The notes under the pieces are model-generated. The model made no database searches. It worked only from the letters and a program-made list of their open reading frames with translations, and was not told the origin of the DNA. DNA of 64,000 bases from Euphorbia lathyris (taxonomy: Eukaryota; Streptophyta; Magnoliopsida; Malpighiales; Euphorbiaceae), in the NCBI RefSeq assembly GCF_963576675.1, contig NC_088918.1, positions 37,233,501-37,297,500 of the forward strand. The letters run 5' to 3'. Positions 10,877 to 20,758 of the stretch are shown here, piece after piece; position 1 is the stretch's first letter, and the number at the start of each line of letters is the position of its first letter. The position numbers and the translations under genes were made by a program.

Positions 10877-11350
10877 ATGTCAATCAAAGAGAGGTGTACG
10901 TGTTTTTTGTCTTCGAACGGACTGTGGACCACAGAGGGAACTGTGATGACATACGTGGGTGGTAAAGCGAAGTTGTTGGTTTTGCCAACAGAGATTGACT
11001 TGCAAAAGTTGAAAGAGAAAGTTTATGGTGCACTTCGTGTTGATTCAACCTCGTATGATCTCCAAATGTCCATGCAGGCGACATATGGTCCAAATAAACT
11101 GCGTGGTGGGATAGCACATATTGATGACGATGAAGATGTCATGGGATTCATAGAGTATTGCCGAATGAATCCGACCGATTTGATTCCATTGTATGTTACT
11201 CTAAACATGCGAACAATACAAAATAAATGGAAACATATAAATCTCATTCCACCTACAGCAAACGTTTTTCTAACTGTTTGGTTTGAGGGGACTATTCTCT
11301 GGGTCCATCTCAGCAAACGTGGAAGTGGATTGCCACTTCTCCTGCTGTAA
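10877..11350 (+). CDS. MULE transposase N-terminal (PB1-like) fragment
   Basis: 157 residues. The pattern G-L-W, Y-V-G-G-K-A-K-L-L-V-L-P, L-K-E-K-V-Y-G-A-L-R-V-D and I-D-D-D-E-D-V-M-G-F-I-E-Y matches the N-terminal ubiquitin/PB1-like domain of plant MuDR-type transposases. The zinc-finger, DDE and SWIM domains that should follow are absent, and the last 45 residues look non-homologous, so the gene is truncated. The start ATG at 10877 lies just right of the left repeat cluster. It faces the DUF1985 gene convergently, with the middle repeat cluster between them. Confidence 0.6.
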   Translation: MSIKERCTCFLSSNGLWTTEGTVMTYVGGKAKLLVLPTEIDLQKLKEKVYGALRVDSTSYDLQMSMQATYGPNKLRGGIAHIDDDEDVMGFIEYCRMNPTDLIPLYVTLNMRTIQNKWKHINLIPPTANVFLTVWFEGTILWVHLSKRGSGLPLLLL

Positions 11351-11424
11351 TATGCATGAGTCACCTTCCACAACTCAAGAATCCAACTCTGCAAATAAGA
11401 GGTATCCCTTGATAAGCACTATAA

Positions 11425-11615
11425 CCTTATCGCATTCCATTTGAATGCGCTCGAATGCGACAAGGTTAGCAACCCAACCTTGTCGCATTCTATTTGAATG
11501 CGCTCAAATGAGACAAGGTTAGCAACCCAACCTTGTCGCATTTGAGCGCATTCAACAATAAATGCGACACAGATGTAACTTTGGTGATCGCATTCGGGCG
11601 CATTCATACACCAAA
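11425..11615. repeat. Repeat cluster, middle (CGCATT motif)
   Basis: About seven copies of the TGTCGCATTTGAGCGCATT motif and its complement between the two convergent genes. Confidence 0.8.
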
Positions 11616-11672
11616 CATATATGCACAAATCATACGTCAAATCAATACCGTATATAAAAATAAAAATCATAC

Positions 11673-12500
11673 CTAGAATACGTGTGCAAATCCAATAAAT
11701 TGATATGGAACACGTCCCCTATCTCCCGCTGCATTTGCATTGACTGCCTTCATTATTTTCCTAATGGCCCAGTCCAATATCCTATATGTCTCCTCCCAAG
11801 CCAACGTACCCCATTGAAACTCATTAAACAGTTTTGGATAATCTGCAAGATCCAAAATCCAATCCTTTACATGCCTATCGTTAGCATTGTCCAATACATT
11901 GCCATGCACAAAGTACAACATGGCAATCATCACAACATCTTGGTCAAATCTGTCAGTCGCATCCTTCTTCTTCCATTCTATACTTTTCAAAACTTCGAAG
12001 AAGTTAATTGTCGTTATTGTCTTGTATTGCTTGAAGTACTTCTTTCGCAACCTCTGTGGCATCTCTAATTCATACATTCTTTCCATGAATTCTCCCGTGT
12101 TTACCCCAAACCTTAAACCACTTATCAGGCCAAACTCCCAATCTCCAAACCTCATATCAACTCCCCTCACCATGAACCACATCTCCCTGTGTTTACTTTC
12201 TCTATGTTTAATCTCCCGCGATAGGACATGATGAACTATTGCAGAAGACAAACCAACAATCTTCATATCCAAATATTGACCAAAACATGTTTTCCTATAG
12301 ATTTCTAACTGCTTTTCACTCAAGTACTTCTTTATCATGACCCTAGAATCCATATTAAACCTCACTGTTATTTGAGCATCCGAATCAGACGCCTTGGGAT
12401 ATTTGAAAATGGAACTATGTTTGCCCTTTTTGGCTTTCCTGGGATCATACTGTAACAATTTTAAACATACACATATTAAATTCACTAACAAATCTGACAT
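11673..12500 (-). CDS. DUF1985-domain protein of a MULE
   Basis: 275 residues on the minus strand. Residues about 72-190 carry the DUF1985 signature: F-G-Q-Y-L-D-M, I-V-G-L-S-S-A-I-V-H-H-V-L, E-M-W-F-M-V-R-G, R-F-G-D-W-E-F-G-L-I-S-G-L-R-F-G, and D-V-V-M-I-A-M-L-Y-F-V-H. DUF1985 occurs in plant transposon proteins, often upstream of an Ulp1-like cysteine protease in a class of Mutator-like elements. No Ulp1 catalytic region remains here. The first residues (about 1-16) may be intron sequence, since the frame before Y-D-P-R-K-A-K-K-G-K is unlike the family; the true exon may start near 12450. Function of DUF1985 is unknown. Confidence 0.7.
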   Translation of the reverse strand: MSDLLVNLICVCLKLLQYDPRKAKKGKHSSIFKYPKASDSDAQITVRFNMDSRVMIKKYLSEKQLEIYRKTCFGQYLDMKIVGLSSAIVHHVLSREIKHRESKHREMWFMVRGVDMRFGDWEFGLISGLRFGVNTGEFMERMYELEMPQRLRKKYFKQYKTITTINFFEVLKSIEWKKKDATDRFDQDVVMIAMLYFVHGNVLDNANDRHVKDWILDLADYPKLFNEFQWGTLAWEETYRILDWAIRKIMKAVNANAAGDRGRVPYQFIGFAHVF

Positions 12501-12534
12501 ATTCTATGTATAATTCCTTGTTTTACTTACAATC

Positions 12535-12785
12535 TTGTCGCATTCGTCTGTGAATGCGCTCAAATGCGACAAGGTTTAAGGTAATAGCTTGTCGCATTTG
12601 AGCGCATTTAGGTAATAAATGCGACATGTTTAAGGTAATTGCTTGTCGCATTTGAGCGCATTTAGGTAACAAATGCGACAGGTTTACATACAATTAATAT
12701 GATCGCATTTGAGCGCATTTAGGTAACAAATGCGACAATATTTCCACGGTAGCCATTAACGTCGCATTCGAGTGCATTTAAGCTT
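12535..12785. repeat. Subterminal repeat cluster, right (TGTCGCATTTGAGCGCATTT)
   Basis: About nine motif copies. A regular alternation is visible: TTGTCGCATTTGAGCGCATTT, a short spacer, then AAATGCGACA, which makes a series of small palindromes. Confidence 0.85.
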
Positions 12786-13336
12786 CATTAATGGCGGAAG
12801 CAACAAAGAAAAAGATGATGCATGCTTACCTTATGTTTCGTCCGTCCTTCCTCTTCGTTTGCCGCCGCCGTCGCCTTCCGTTTTCTCGCCATCCTCGCTG
12901 CGCGCAGCAGATGAAAACGGGCCCGAGGTAGGAGATGAAAATAAATTGAAAATGTAGAGAAGAACGGACCGGATTATATATAGTGATGAATTCAAAACGT
13001 AAAATGCAGTTGAAACGAATTGAAACTGAAGAAGATGAACCACAATGAAGTTGAATGGGAAAGGTCAGGTGAGGAAGTCGAAGTGGAAGCAGCGGGAGGT
13101 AGGAGATGAACCTTCAAACTAAAATAAGGGTAATTTTGTCCAAAATAGGTTTAAATGTCTAATTTGGTAAAATGAAAGCAAGGTGGGTTAGATATGTAAA
13201 TTGGGGTCCTTGATTGGGTCAGATTAGTAATTATCCCTAAAAAAATTCATATTCTCTTGCTATAAATATTGGCCATTGCAAACCAATATATAGATGTATA
13301 ACTCTTTTCTCTTTTTGTTCATCTTCTTCAAACAAC

Positions 13337-13684
13337 ACGGCATCAGAAAATTTCAACTTTCCAAAGATAACAAACTCTCTTCCTTAGTTCTTTGTTTCCT
13401 CACTTACCTTTTAGGGTGTGCCTTTTGTGGTTTATCCTGATCCGAATTTGGATGAACAACGCTATAGGGAGGAGAAGATGGATATGTTGTGGGAGGAGTT
13501 CATTGAAGAGCTTCAAAGCCTAGTGTCTCCATTAGGAAATTATGATCATCAGCAAAAACTATCAATAACAAAATCGAAATCAGGCCATTTACATCAGCCA
13601 AGGAAAAATAAAACAAAAAAGAATTTGGGTTCCATATGGAAGCTTTTCAAGAATATGTTCTCACTTCACAAATCTAACAGATAA
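13337..13684 (+). pseudogene. Small protein gene, copy 2, broken
   Basis: Homologous to the copies at 17840 and 27927. The expected start codon is ACG (13337-13339) where its sister at 23437 has ATG, and TAG codons follow before the conserved part. From 13418 the frame is open and retains V-V-Y-P-D-P-N, K-M-D-M-L-W-E-E-F, S-P-L-G, H-L-H-Q and the tail W-K-L-F-K-N-M-F-S. An alternative is that an intron ends at TTTTAG (about 13412) and the true first exon lies further upstream; I cannot exclude it. Confidence 0.6.
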
Positions 13685-14185
13685 ATTATTGTTAATTTTA
13701 TATACTTGGATTGGATGATCTTGTCATGATTTTTCCCTTTGTAATCTCTTTGTGATGTTATATTTTTATCATTCCAGTATTTATTTATCGCTTTCTAACT
13801 TTAAACGATCTTTAAATGAAATTTGATTAGAGATATAAATGATATTTTAATAAAGACAAGTCTACGAGTTTATTAATCAGATCCTTAAACAGTTTAAGTC
13901 ACAAACCTAACTCTGAAGAGATGACATATTGGGATCCCGTATGCCATCTAATTCTTTTACATGTTCCCGAACATTAAAACTCAGGTGGCGACTTTAAAAC
14001 AATTAATCTAACCACAAAATATAATAAAAAAAGGTTAGAAAAATAGTCAATTGCATACATCGGAAGGGATACGCTAAGCGTCGTCCTTAAAAATGGTAAG
14101 TGACGGTGTAATGTAAAAATGGAATCATTTTTGCCGAAACTTCACGTAAAAAAGGATAATCGGGTTCCACGGACGCTCACAACCA

Positions 14186-14430
14186 TGTTGGATGTATAGT
14201 TTGACATACAGTGAGAATATAAGTATAATGGAGATAGAGAGAGAGATAAATGAGTAATGTATAAGATTATACTAAAATCACTTAATTGTAATTAGGTCTA
14301 AGGCATTCTATTTATATTGATAAATACAAGAGTGTCCGTAGGAATAGGAATACGCAATATGTGTTATGGACAAACTTAAACTCTAACTAGATAAGAATAT
14401 ATTTACTAGTATAGAATATTATCTCTAACA
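14186..14430 (-). mobile_element. Solo LTR, copia-like, 245 bp
   Basis: On the minus strand it starts TGTTAGAGATAATATTC (14430) and ends CATCCAACA (14186), with an inner TATA box (AATATAAATAGAATG). TG...CA ends and length fit a small Ty1/copia LTR. No 5-bp duplication is seen (AACCA left, CTCTG right). Confidence 0.55.
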
Positions 14431-14620
14431 CTCTGTATTTGCAGTATTTTTAGTATTAGCAGTATTAAGTTTAGCCTTCCTTAGTTATGTATTTATAAAG
14501 AGGCTAAATTCTAATCCCCAACTCATAAGGTTACATGCGGGCTTAATGGATTGGTGATAGACCAAGACCCATTTAGTCCATTAATTCCTACATTTCCTTA
14601 ATTGGATTGGTTTGATTTTT

Positions 14621-14996
14621 GGGTGAATAATTTATTAGTTCATTCCTTTTTACCTAACACACTGTTTAGTCTCCCTATTTTAAAAAACACATTATAATAT
14701 CCATATCTTTTGTCAATATTAACCATTTGGTCTTTCTATCTATTTTTTTAGATTTTTAACCGTTATATTTGTCATAAATAGACAGACAGTAAATAATAGA
14801 GTAACATGACCATTTTATATCTACAATGACTGTCTTGAAAGCTAAGTTATGTTCGGTTAAAAATCTAAAAAAACTAGACAGAAAGACCAAATGATTAATA
14901 TTGACAAAAGATATGGATCTTATTATGTGTTTTTGAAAATAATGGGACTAAACAGTATATTAGGTAAAAACATAGGGACTAATAAATTATTTACCC
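14621..14996. mobile_element. MULE-type MITE, 376 bp
   Basis: Long inverted repeats of about 145 bp begin GGGTGAATAATTTATTAGT at 14621 and end with the complement at 14996. A perfect 9-bp direct repeat TTGATTTTT flanks it (14612-14620 and 14997-15005). Confidence 0.8.
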
Positions 14997-15298
14997 TTGA
15001 TTTTTTTTATCCAATAACCATCAAATTGATCCATAAACACCCCTACATTCCACCCATCTAAGTTCTTGATTTCTTCATTCTATTCTAGATTGTTCCATTT
15101 GAAATTTAAGAAAGTGTTTTTATTTATGGGAAAATACAAAAATAAACTTTGTGATTTGGACCATTTTTAAACATAGACTATGTGGTTTAAAAGTTGGCAA
15201 AAAGATACATTGAGGTTCATTCCGTTAGCAAACACATGCCAAATTGACTGATGTTAAAAAAAGTCAAAAGTTAAAGGGAAAAGAGTTAATTATATTTA

Positions 15299-16128
15299 GG
15301 GAAAAGAATAAAAATAAACGTTGTGGTTACACCTGTCTTCGATCAGCACCCTTATGGTTTAAAAGTTTACAAAATGGTACATTGAGGTTCATTCCGTTAG
15401 CAAACACATATCAAATTGATTAACGGTGTTAAAAGCCAAAAAAAAAAGTGTTAATTTGGTTCTTATATTTATTTATTTTATAAATTAACCCCCTTATTAT
15501 CTAATTATCACAAACAAACCCCAAAATAAAAAATAAAAATCAATTATATCATCTTCCCCATGTCTTTAATTTCTTATTTTTTCTTCTTTCGCTCTTCTCT
15601 CCATCTTTCTTAATTTTTCCCTCTCTAAAATCAATTTGGATATAGTTAAAGAGAGAAACTATCAACGGAAAGTCTGCCTAATTCATGAGGAATATATAGT
15701 TTCTCTCTTTAACTATACCAGATATTACCAGATTTTTGCTAATATTCCTCATGAATTAGGCAGACTTTCCGTTGATAGTTTCTCTCTTTAACTATACCCA
15801 AATTGATTTTAGAGAGGGAACAATTAAGAAAGATGAGAAAGAAGAAAAAAAAATAAGAAATTAAAGAAATGAAGAATATGGTATAATTGATTTTTATTTT
15901 TTATTTTGGGATTTGTTTGTGATAATTAGATAATAAGAGGGTTAATTTATAAAATAAATAAATATAAGGATCAAATTAACTTTTTTTCCTTTGACTTTAA
16001 ACACTGTTAGTCAATTTGGTATGCGTTTGCCAGAATGAACCTCAAAATACCATTTTGTAAACTTTTAAACCACAAGTGTGCCGATCGAAAACAGGTGTAA
16101 CCACAATGTTTATTTTTGTACTTTTCAC
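15299..16128. mobile_element. Nested long-hairpin MITE with 9-bp target duplication
   Basis: The whole 830-bp element is a near-complete inverted repeat with arms of about 400 bp. It starts GGGAAAAGAATAAAAATAAA and ends in the complement. A perfect 9-bp TTATATTTA flanks it (15290-15298, 16129-16137). An inner palindrome at about 15630-15810 repeats AGTTAAAGAGAGAAACTATC on both arms. Confidence 0.8.
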
Positions 16129-16497
16129 TTATATTTATTTATTTTATAAATTAACCCCCTTATTATGTAATTATCACAAATAAATCCTAAAATAAAAAAT
16201 AAAAATCAAATACACAATCTTCTTCATTTTTTTTATTTTTAGTTTTTCTTTTTTTTTCTTTCTTTTCTCTATCCTCTTTGTTCATTTTTCTCTCTCAAAT
16301 TATCTGCACCAGTGTAGTACACTGAGCAGCACAGAGAATGAAAAAAAAAAATCACAAGGAACTCATCCATTCAATATGCATGAGATTATTTTTTTTCCAT
16401 CAATCTGCCTGGCGTCAACTTATGCTTTTTGTTAAGAAGACTGTTCAAAGTAGAGCAATTTCTAAGCATCCCCATCTCTAAAATGGAAGTCGAATAC

Positions 16498-16562
16498 TTT
16501 GGTCAGATTGGAAGCATAGTGTTACATGTAATTATAACAATGCAACAACCTTTGGATTGATA
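16498..16562 (+). pseudogene. Subtilase 3' end remnant (copy A)
   Basis: A short stretch reads W-S-D-W-K-H-S-V-T and, after a frame change, ends like the C-terminus of the subtilase fragment in copy B (…Q-Q-P-L-D-stop). About 600 bp of the copy B fragment is missing here. Confidence 0.55.
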
Positions 16563-16932
16563 AATTTTGGTGTATTTATATGGTTTTTTCTAGAGAAAAA
16601 AAAAATAAAGAGGAGAGAAAAGAGAGAGAAGGAAGAAGAAAAATAAGAAATTAAACAAAAATGGAGAAGATTGTGTATTTGATTTTTATTTTTTATTTTG
16701 GTGTTTGTTTGTGATAATTAGATAATAAGGGAAGTTAATTTATAAAATAAATAAATATAAGGATAAAATTAACTATTTTCTCTGACTTTTGACTTTTTTT
16801 TAACACCGTTAGGTAATGTGGCATGTGTTTGCTAACGGAATGAACTTCAAGGTACATTTTTATCAACTTTTAAACCACACAGTCTATGTTTGAAAATGGT
16901 CCAAACCACAAGGTTTATTTTTGTACTTTTCC

Positions 16933-17839
16933 ATAAAAAATACATACAAATATTTGAATAAAAAATCAGTACAACCCAATCAATCATATTCAACCCATGG
17001 ATAAAACCATTAAAATAAAAGTACATGGATTGGATTGGATAAGATTGGTTATATTTCATACATCTCTATTCTCACTCAAGTTTCTCTTATAAACTTTCTA
17101 TATTCGTTTTTGTAGAATCAAACTCTGTATTTTTTTGAAAGATACGGTATCAAATGGAAAACTTAGTAAGGGTAAAATTGAGAAAATTAATGAAATTGAG
17201 TAAAACGATTTATAATTTTCAATTTTTCTCTCTTCCTTAAACGACTTATAATTTAGAACAGATGGGGTAATTTTTTAGTATATATGGACAATGCATTTAA
17301 TGATGCATTATTTACATATAGTCATTTTCCTTTATACAATGTAATTATCAACATTATCAAATTTTAATACTTTGATTATATTCTTAAAAAAATATTTTGA
17401 TTATGTTACCAAAATGTTCTTGACAATTTTTATAACCTAATTTCCAAAAAAGTACCTTTAAACCATAAATTGAAGAATAAAATAGTAATTATTAAATCGA
17501 AAAAGAAAATAAAATAAAATTACAATAAACTTAGTATAATAAAACTTTAAATGAACTTGATGAACGAATGAAGAAGATTATGAGGTCCGAACTTAATTCA
17601 CATTAATGATAATTAAAAGTAGTGTAACCACTAAAAGTTTTACATAATAAATAATGAAAATTAATTTCATTTAATTCAAGATTTAATTCTATTGTAACCA
17701 CCATTCACATTTAAAATATTGATTTTTTAGTTGTTTTTTTACATATGAGCATTTGCTTATATATTTTTTTTAAGAGCATTTGCTTATATCTAAACCATAC
17801 AATTGCAACTTTTTTTTCATCTTCTTATCAGTTGCTGAG
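16933..17839 (+). promoter_or_regulatory. Upstream region of small gene copy 3
   Basis: No gene. It is nearly identical to 26966-27926 upstream of copy 5 and shares GTAACCACTAAAAG with copy 1. AT-rich; the core promoter cannot be placed. Confidence 0.45.
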
Positions 17840-18208
17840 ATGACAAACTCTCCTCTACATTTCTCCGTTTTGCCAGGTTCCTTATATGGTGTATCTTCTG
17901 TGGTTTATCCTCATCTGAATTGGAATGATCAACGCTATGAGGAGGAGAAAATGGATATGTTATGGGAGGAGTTCAATGAAGAGCTTCAAAGGCCGGTATC
18001 CCCCTTAGGGAGCAACAATAAGAAGATGAGAAGGAATTGTCACTCAACTGGTGGAATAGATGATGATGATCATCACAAACTATCGTTATCGAAATCAAAA
18101 TCAAAATCATGCCATTTACATCAAGCAAGGAAAAATAAAATAGGAAGTTCGAATTCAGTGTGGAAGCTTTTTAAGAAGATGTTCTCATTTCACAAATCAA
18201 AAAAATAA
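17840..18208 (+). CDS. Small protein with WEEFNEEL box, copy 3
   Basis: 122 residues. Features in order: S-L-Y-G-V (14-18), V-V-Y-P-H-L-N-W (21-28), the acidic K-M-D-M-L-W-E-E-F-N-E-E-L (37-49), S-P-L-G-S-N-N (54-60), a His/Asp-rich run (72-79), S-K-S-K-S-K-S (84-90), H-L-H-Q (92-95), and a basic tail W-K-L-F-K-K-M-F-S-F-H-K-S-K-K (108-122). It differs from copy 5 at only three residues. The ATG at 17840 fits the sister copies; a longer in-frame stretch upstream lacks an ATG. The K-M-D-x-L-W-E-x-F-N-E-E box is familiar from small uncharacterised plant proteins, but I cannot give a function. No signal peptide or transmembrane segment is visible. Best candidate, with copy 5, for a working gene of this cluster. 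Confidence 0.7.
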   Translation: MTNSPLHFSVLPGSLYGVSSVVYPHLNWNDQRYEEEKMDMLWEEFNEELQRPVSPLGSNNKKMRRNCHSTGGIDDDDHHKLSLSKSKSKSCHLHQARKNKIGSSNSVWKLFKKMFSFHKSKK

Positions 18209-18477
18209 ATATTTGCTAATTTTATACTTGGATGATATGTACTTGTGTTTTTATTAATCTAATTTCATTATGATATAAAAAAAATCAAGTTGATTAATGA
18301 TGTTTGTTTGTAGATAGATGGTTCCAAATGTTAAGGTCTTTACCATAAAAATTACTCTACTATGTGTACTTTAGTATTTGTTTATTGTTTAGCCGTATTT
18401 GTATTTAGGTTTTTTAATATTATATGAAATCGTCAGATTTCCACTAATCAAGCTAATTACACCAAGCACAACTTTGG

Positions 18478-18657
18478 GTAGGTAAAACCTCTCTATAGGA
18501 ATACACTTGGGACCAGACTATTTGTATAACAGTTGGAAGATTATTACTAAATAGAGTTTGGTAATAGAGGTTATTATCGAGTTAGGACCGAGTTTTCTTA
18601 CAACAAAATAGAGGTTATTCCTATATAGAGTATTCCTATATAGAGGTTTTACTGTAC
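18478..18657. mobile_element. Short MITE, Tc1/mariner-like ends (copy A)
   Basis: Ends GGTAAAACCTCTCTATAGGAAT and its complement ATATAGAGGTTTTACTGTA, similar to the TIRs of the pogo-like element at 28405. Present in both duplication copies (also 29270-29448), so it predates the duplication. Confidence 0.55.
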
Positions 18658-18773
18658 TAATATTAGTATATACAAATCCCTTCTTCAGGTTTACACCTAA
18701 TATACCTTAGCCACTGAAGTATAGTTAGGGTTCTTGATGCCGTGTGATATTGTTATTTTCCGACGATTTTCTG

Positions 18774-19119
18774 ATGGCAGAAGTGGTAATTGAAATAGAA
18801 AATGATCAGACTTTTGTTGTTGGTAATGCAAAAAAACAAACTAGTGCGGAGGCTGTTGGTGATGAAACCACTATATCTAAGGTCTATGGCCAACGCTTTC
18901 AATTCGATATGGAAAACAAATAAAGGTTTTAAGGTGCCCAAATGCCGTAAGGGACGTTTTATGATTGAATTCAAAATGGAACGAGACAAAAACAAACTGA
19001 TGCAACAAGTCCTATGGCACTACAATAGACATCTCGTGATCCTTGCCTGTTGGAAGGTGTATCTGCTTTGTCCAATGTTAACTTGGACATTTATAAACTT
19101 GTCCAGTATAAAAAAATAA
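18774..19119 (+). pseudogene. LINE ORF1 remnant, DUF4283-like (copy A)
   Basis: From the ATG at 18774 one frame reads M-A-E-V-V-I-E-I-E-N-D. A neighbouring frame then continues S-I-W-K-T-N-K-G-F-K-V, G-R-F-M-I-E-F-K, W-H-Y-N-R-H-L-V-I-L. This matches the DUF4283 domain at the start of the gag-like ORF1 of plant LINEs. The frame change and later stops make it a pseudogene. Confidence 0.65.
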
Positions 19120-20758
19120 ACTTTGAGTGTTTTGAGAGTGGCTCTGGATTGCTGGAATCATAAGAAAGAAAAAGGTATAATTAGTTTCTCAAAACAATCA
19201 ATTTTAATTTTTTCCAGTAGACGGATCCCGACCACCGGTGATATTTTCCGATGATACACGGAACTAGTGCAAAAAAAATTATGTGAACTCTAGAATATTC
19301 TAAATATTATTTGGAGTAACATTAATTCTTGGACCTTGATCAAATTCCTTACCGTGTAGTCTCTGTAAATTACGAAAGTATAATAGTTGGGTGAAACTAA
19401 GGAAAATAAATTAAGTTGAGTTAGATATCATTTTTGGATCCTTATTCAAATAAAATTCAAAATATATAAGTATAAAATAATGGTTGGAGGGAGATTGGAC
19501 TGGGCATAATTAATCAATTATGCTCTTAGAATTATTGATTAATTATTTTGATCGAGATATATATTATGAATATGAATTAGAAATATGAATGTTTATACAT
19601 TGTTTGAAGATGAGTAATTTTGGAAGTAAAACATTGGAATTATTGGCAGTTGTAGAACAGATGGATGATTGATGTCCAACCGGATTGATAAATTGCAGTC
19701 TATGAAGTACTGGTTTTGACTTTAGATATTTTAAATATAGAAGTGTATTTTACTGAGAATTGACCCTAATTATTACTAGGAGGATTTCCGTTTTACAAAT
19801 GAGACTCTGCCGAATTTTCGGTAGAAATTTGATAAAACGTAAAGAAATAAATTTCGATATTTTCCTAAACTTAAGTAAATTCTAAAAATAATATTATCGT
19901 TTTTAGATACTCAATCGGTAGGAGAAGCAGCAGTACCTGAAAACTAGGATAGTCAGTTAGGAGCAATTTATGAATTAATTATATGTTATGCATTTTTAAT
20001 TTAGCATTTGCATTCATAATAAACTATTCTATAAATATTTCAAGTTAAATATTATTTTTAACTTATAAAAGTGTGTTATTATTTATAATAATTTATACGT
20101 AATTATTTGTGGCTAAATACGTGTTATGGACATGATTCCTGGTGAGTAGCATCAGGACCTTGTGCACACAGGTAATATCAGGATATCCAGATACTAATAT
20201 TGTGAATGTTGTGATATATAGATAACTCGGTTGAGATATTCTCGGGCTATATGATATGCGGATTTTGGACTTAAGTGAGGCTGGTTACGGAATGAGTTGA
20301 GTTACTCTTGGCCTTCTGGCTAACAGGGTGTGTGGTCGGTTGAGTTATTCTCGATCCCCCAATTATTGGATATAAGTGAAATGGTTATTATTAATGGACA
20401 AGTTGGGTATTGAGGTTTAGGGTCCAGTACATATTAAACCACATATCTTTTTTAGCCTATTAACCAATTTTTCTTTTTATCAACCCATTAACATATAACC
20501 CATATTTTTTCCTCGTTTGAGCACCGAAAGAGTTAAAACAATTGCATCAAACACTTGAAAGCCAAACTTCTAGCAAAAAGTACAAAATCGCTACTGAATT
20601 AGTTTTTATGTCACTCTCAAAAAATAAAACAAAATAAAATGAGAGAGTTTCAAGCATTTTTAAACTCTTTTGAGCAATTTCAGTCATCATCTTTTCAAAT
20701 TGCTAGACGACCAATAAATCATTGTGCAAGCCCGAAAAGGTTTTGGTGCTCAAACTTG
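19120..20758. other. Non-coding duplicated sequence
   Basis: No gene. It is shared with 29890-31553 at high identity. The block at 20130-20420 with repeated TTGAGTTACTC/GTTGAGATATTC phrases looks like retrotransposon untranslated sequence, but no element can be named. Confidence 0.4.

Larger units (their letters stand above)
10284..13237. mobile_element. MULE with TIRs of about 115 bp and DUF1985 gene
   Basis: The left end, GGGATAATTACTAATCTGAC from 10284, is repeated inverted at the right end (complement ending 13237). The match continues through CCACCTTGCTTCCATTTTACC and on to about 10400 and 13125. The 7-bp TAAAAAA occurs on both flanks and may be an eroded target duplication. Inside are two convergent frames (10877-11350 plus, 11673-12500 minus) and three clusters of a CpG-containing repeat. 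The catalytic transposase core is missing, so this is a deletion derivative that would need a partner to move. Confidence 0.75.
15128..16932. mobile_element. TIR element with captured subtilase fragment (copy A)
   Basis: The left end (GGGAAAATACAAAAATAAAC from 15128) is inverted at the right end (complement ending 16932). The arms share ACCGTTAG-type, TGTGTTTGCTAACGGAATGA and further blocks up to about 330 bp inward. The middle (about 16310-16570) holds the very end of a subtilase gene. A hairpin MITE (15299-16128) is nested in the left arm. Target duplication not recognisable, so the superfamily (probably MULE-like) is an inference. Confidence 0.6.

Noticed and set aside
15128..16932. Target duplication for the outer TIR element
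   Set aside because: Flanks (TTTTATTTA left, TAAAAAATA right) do not match as direct repeats, so I do not claim one.
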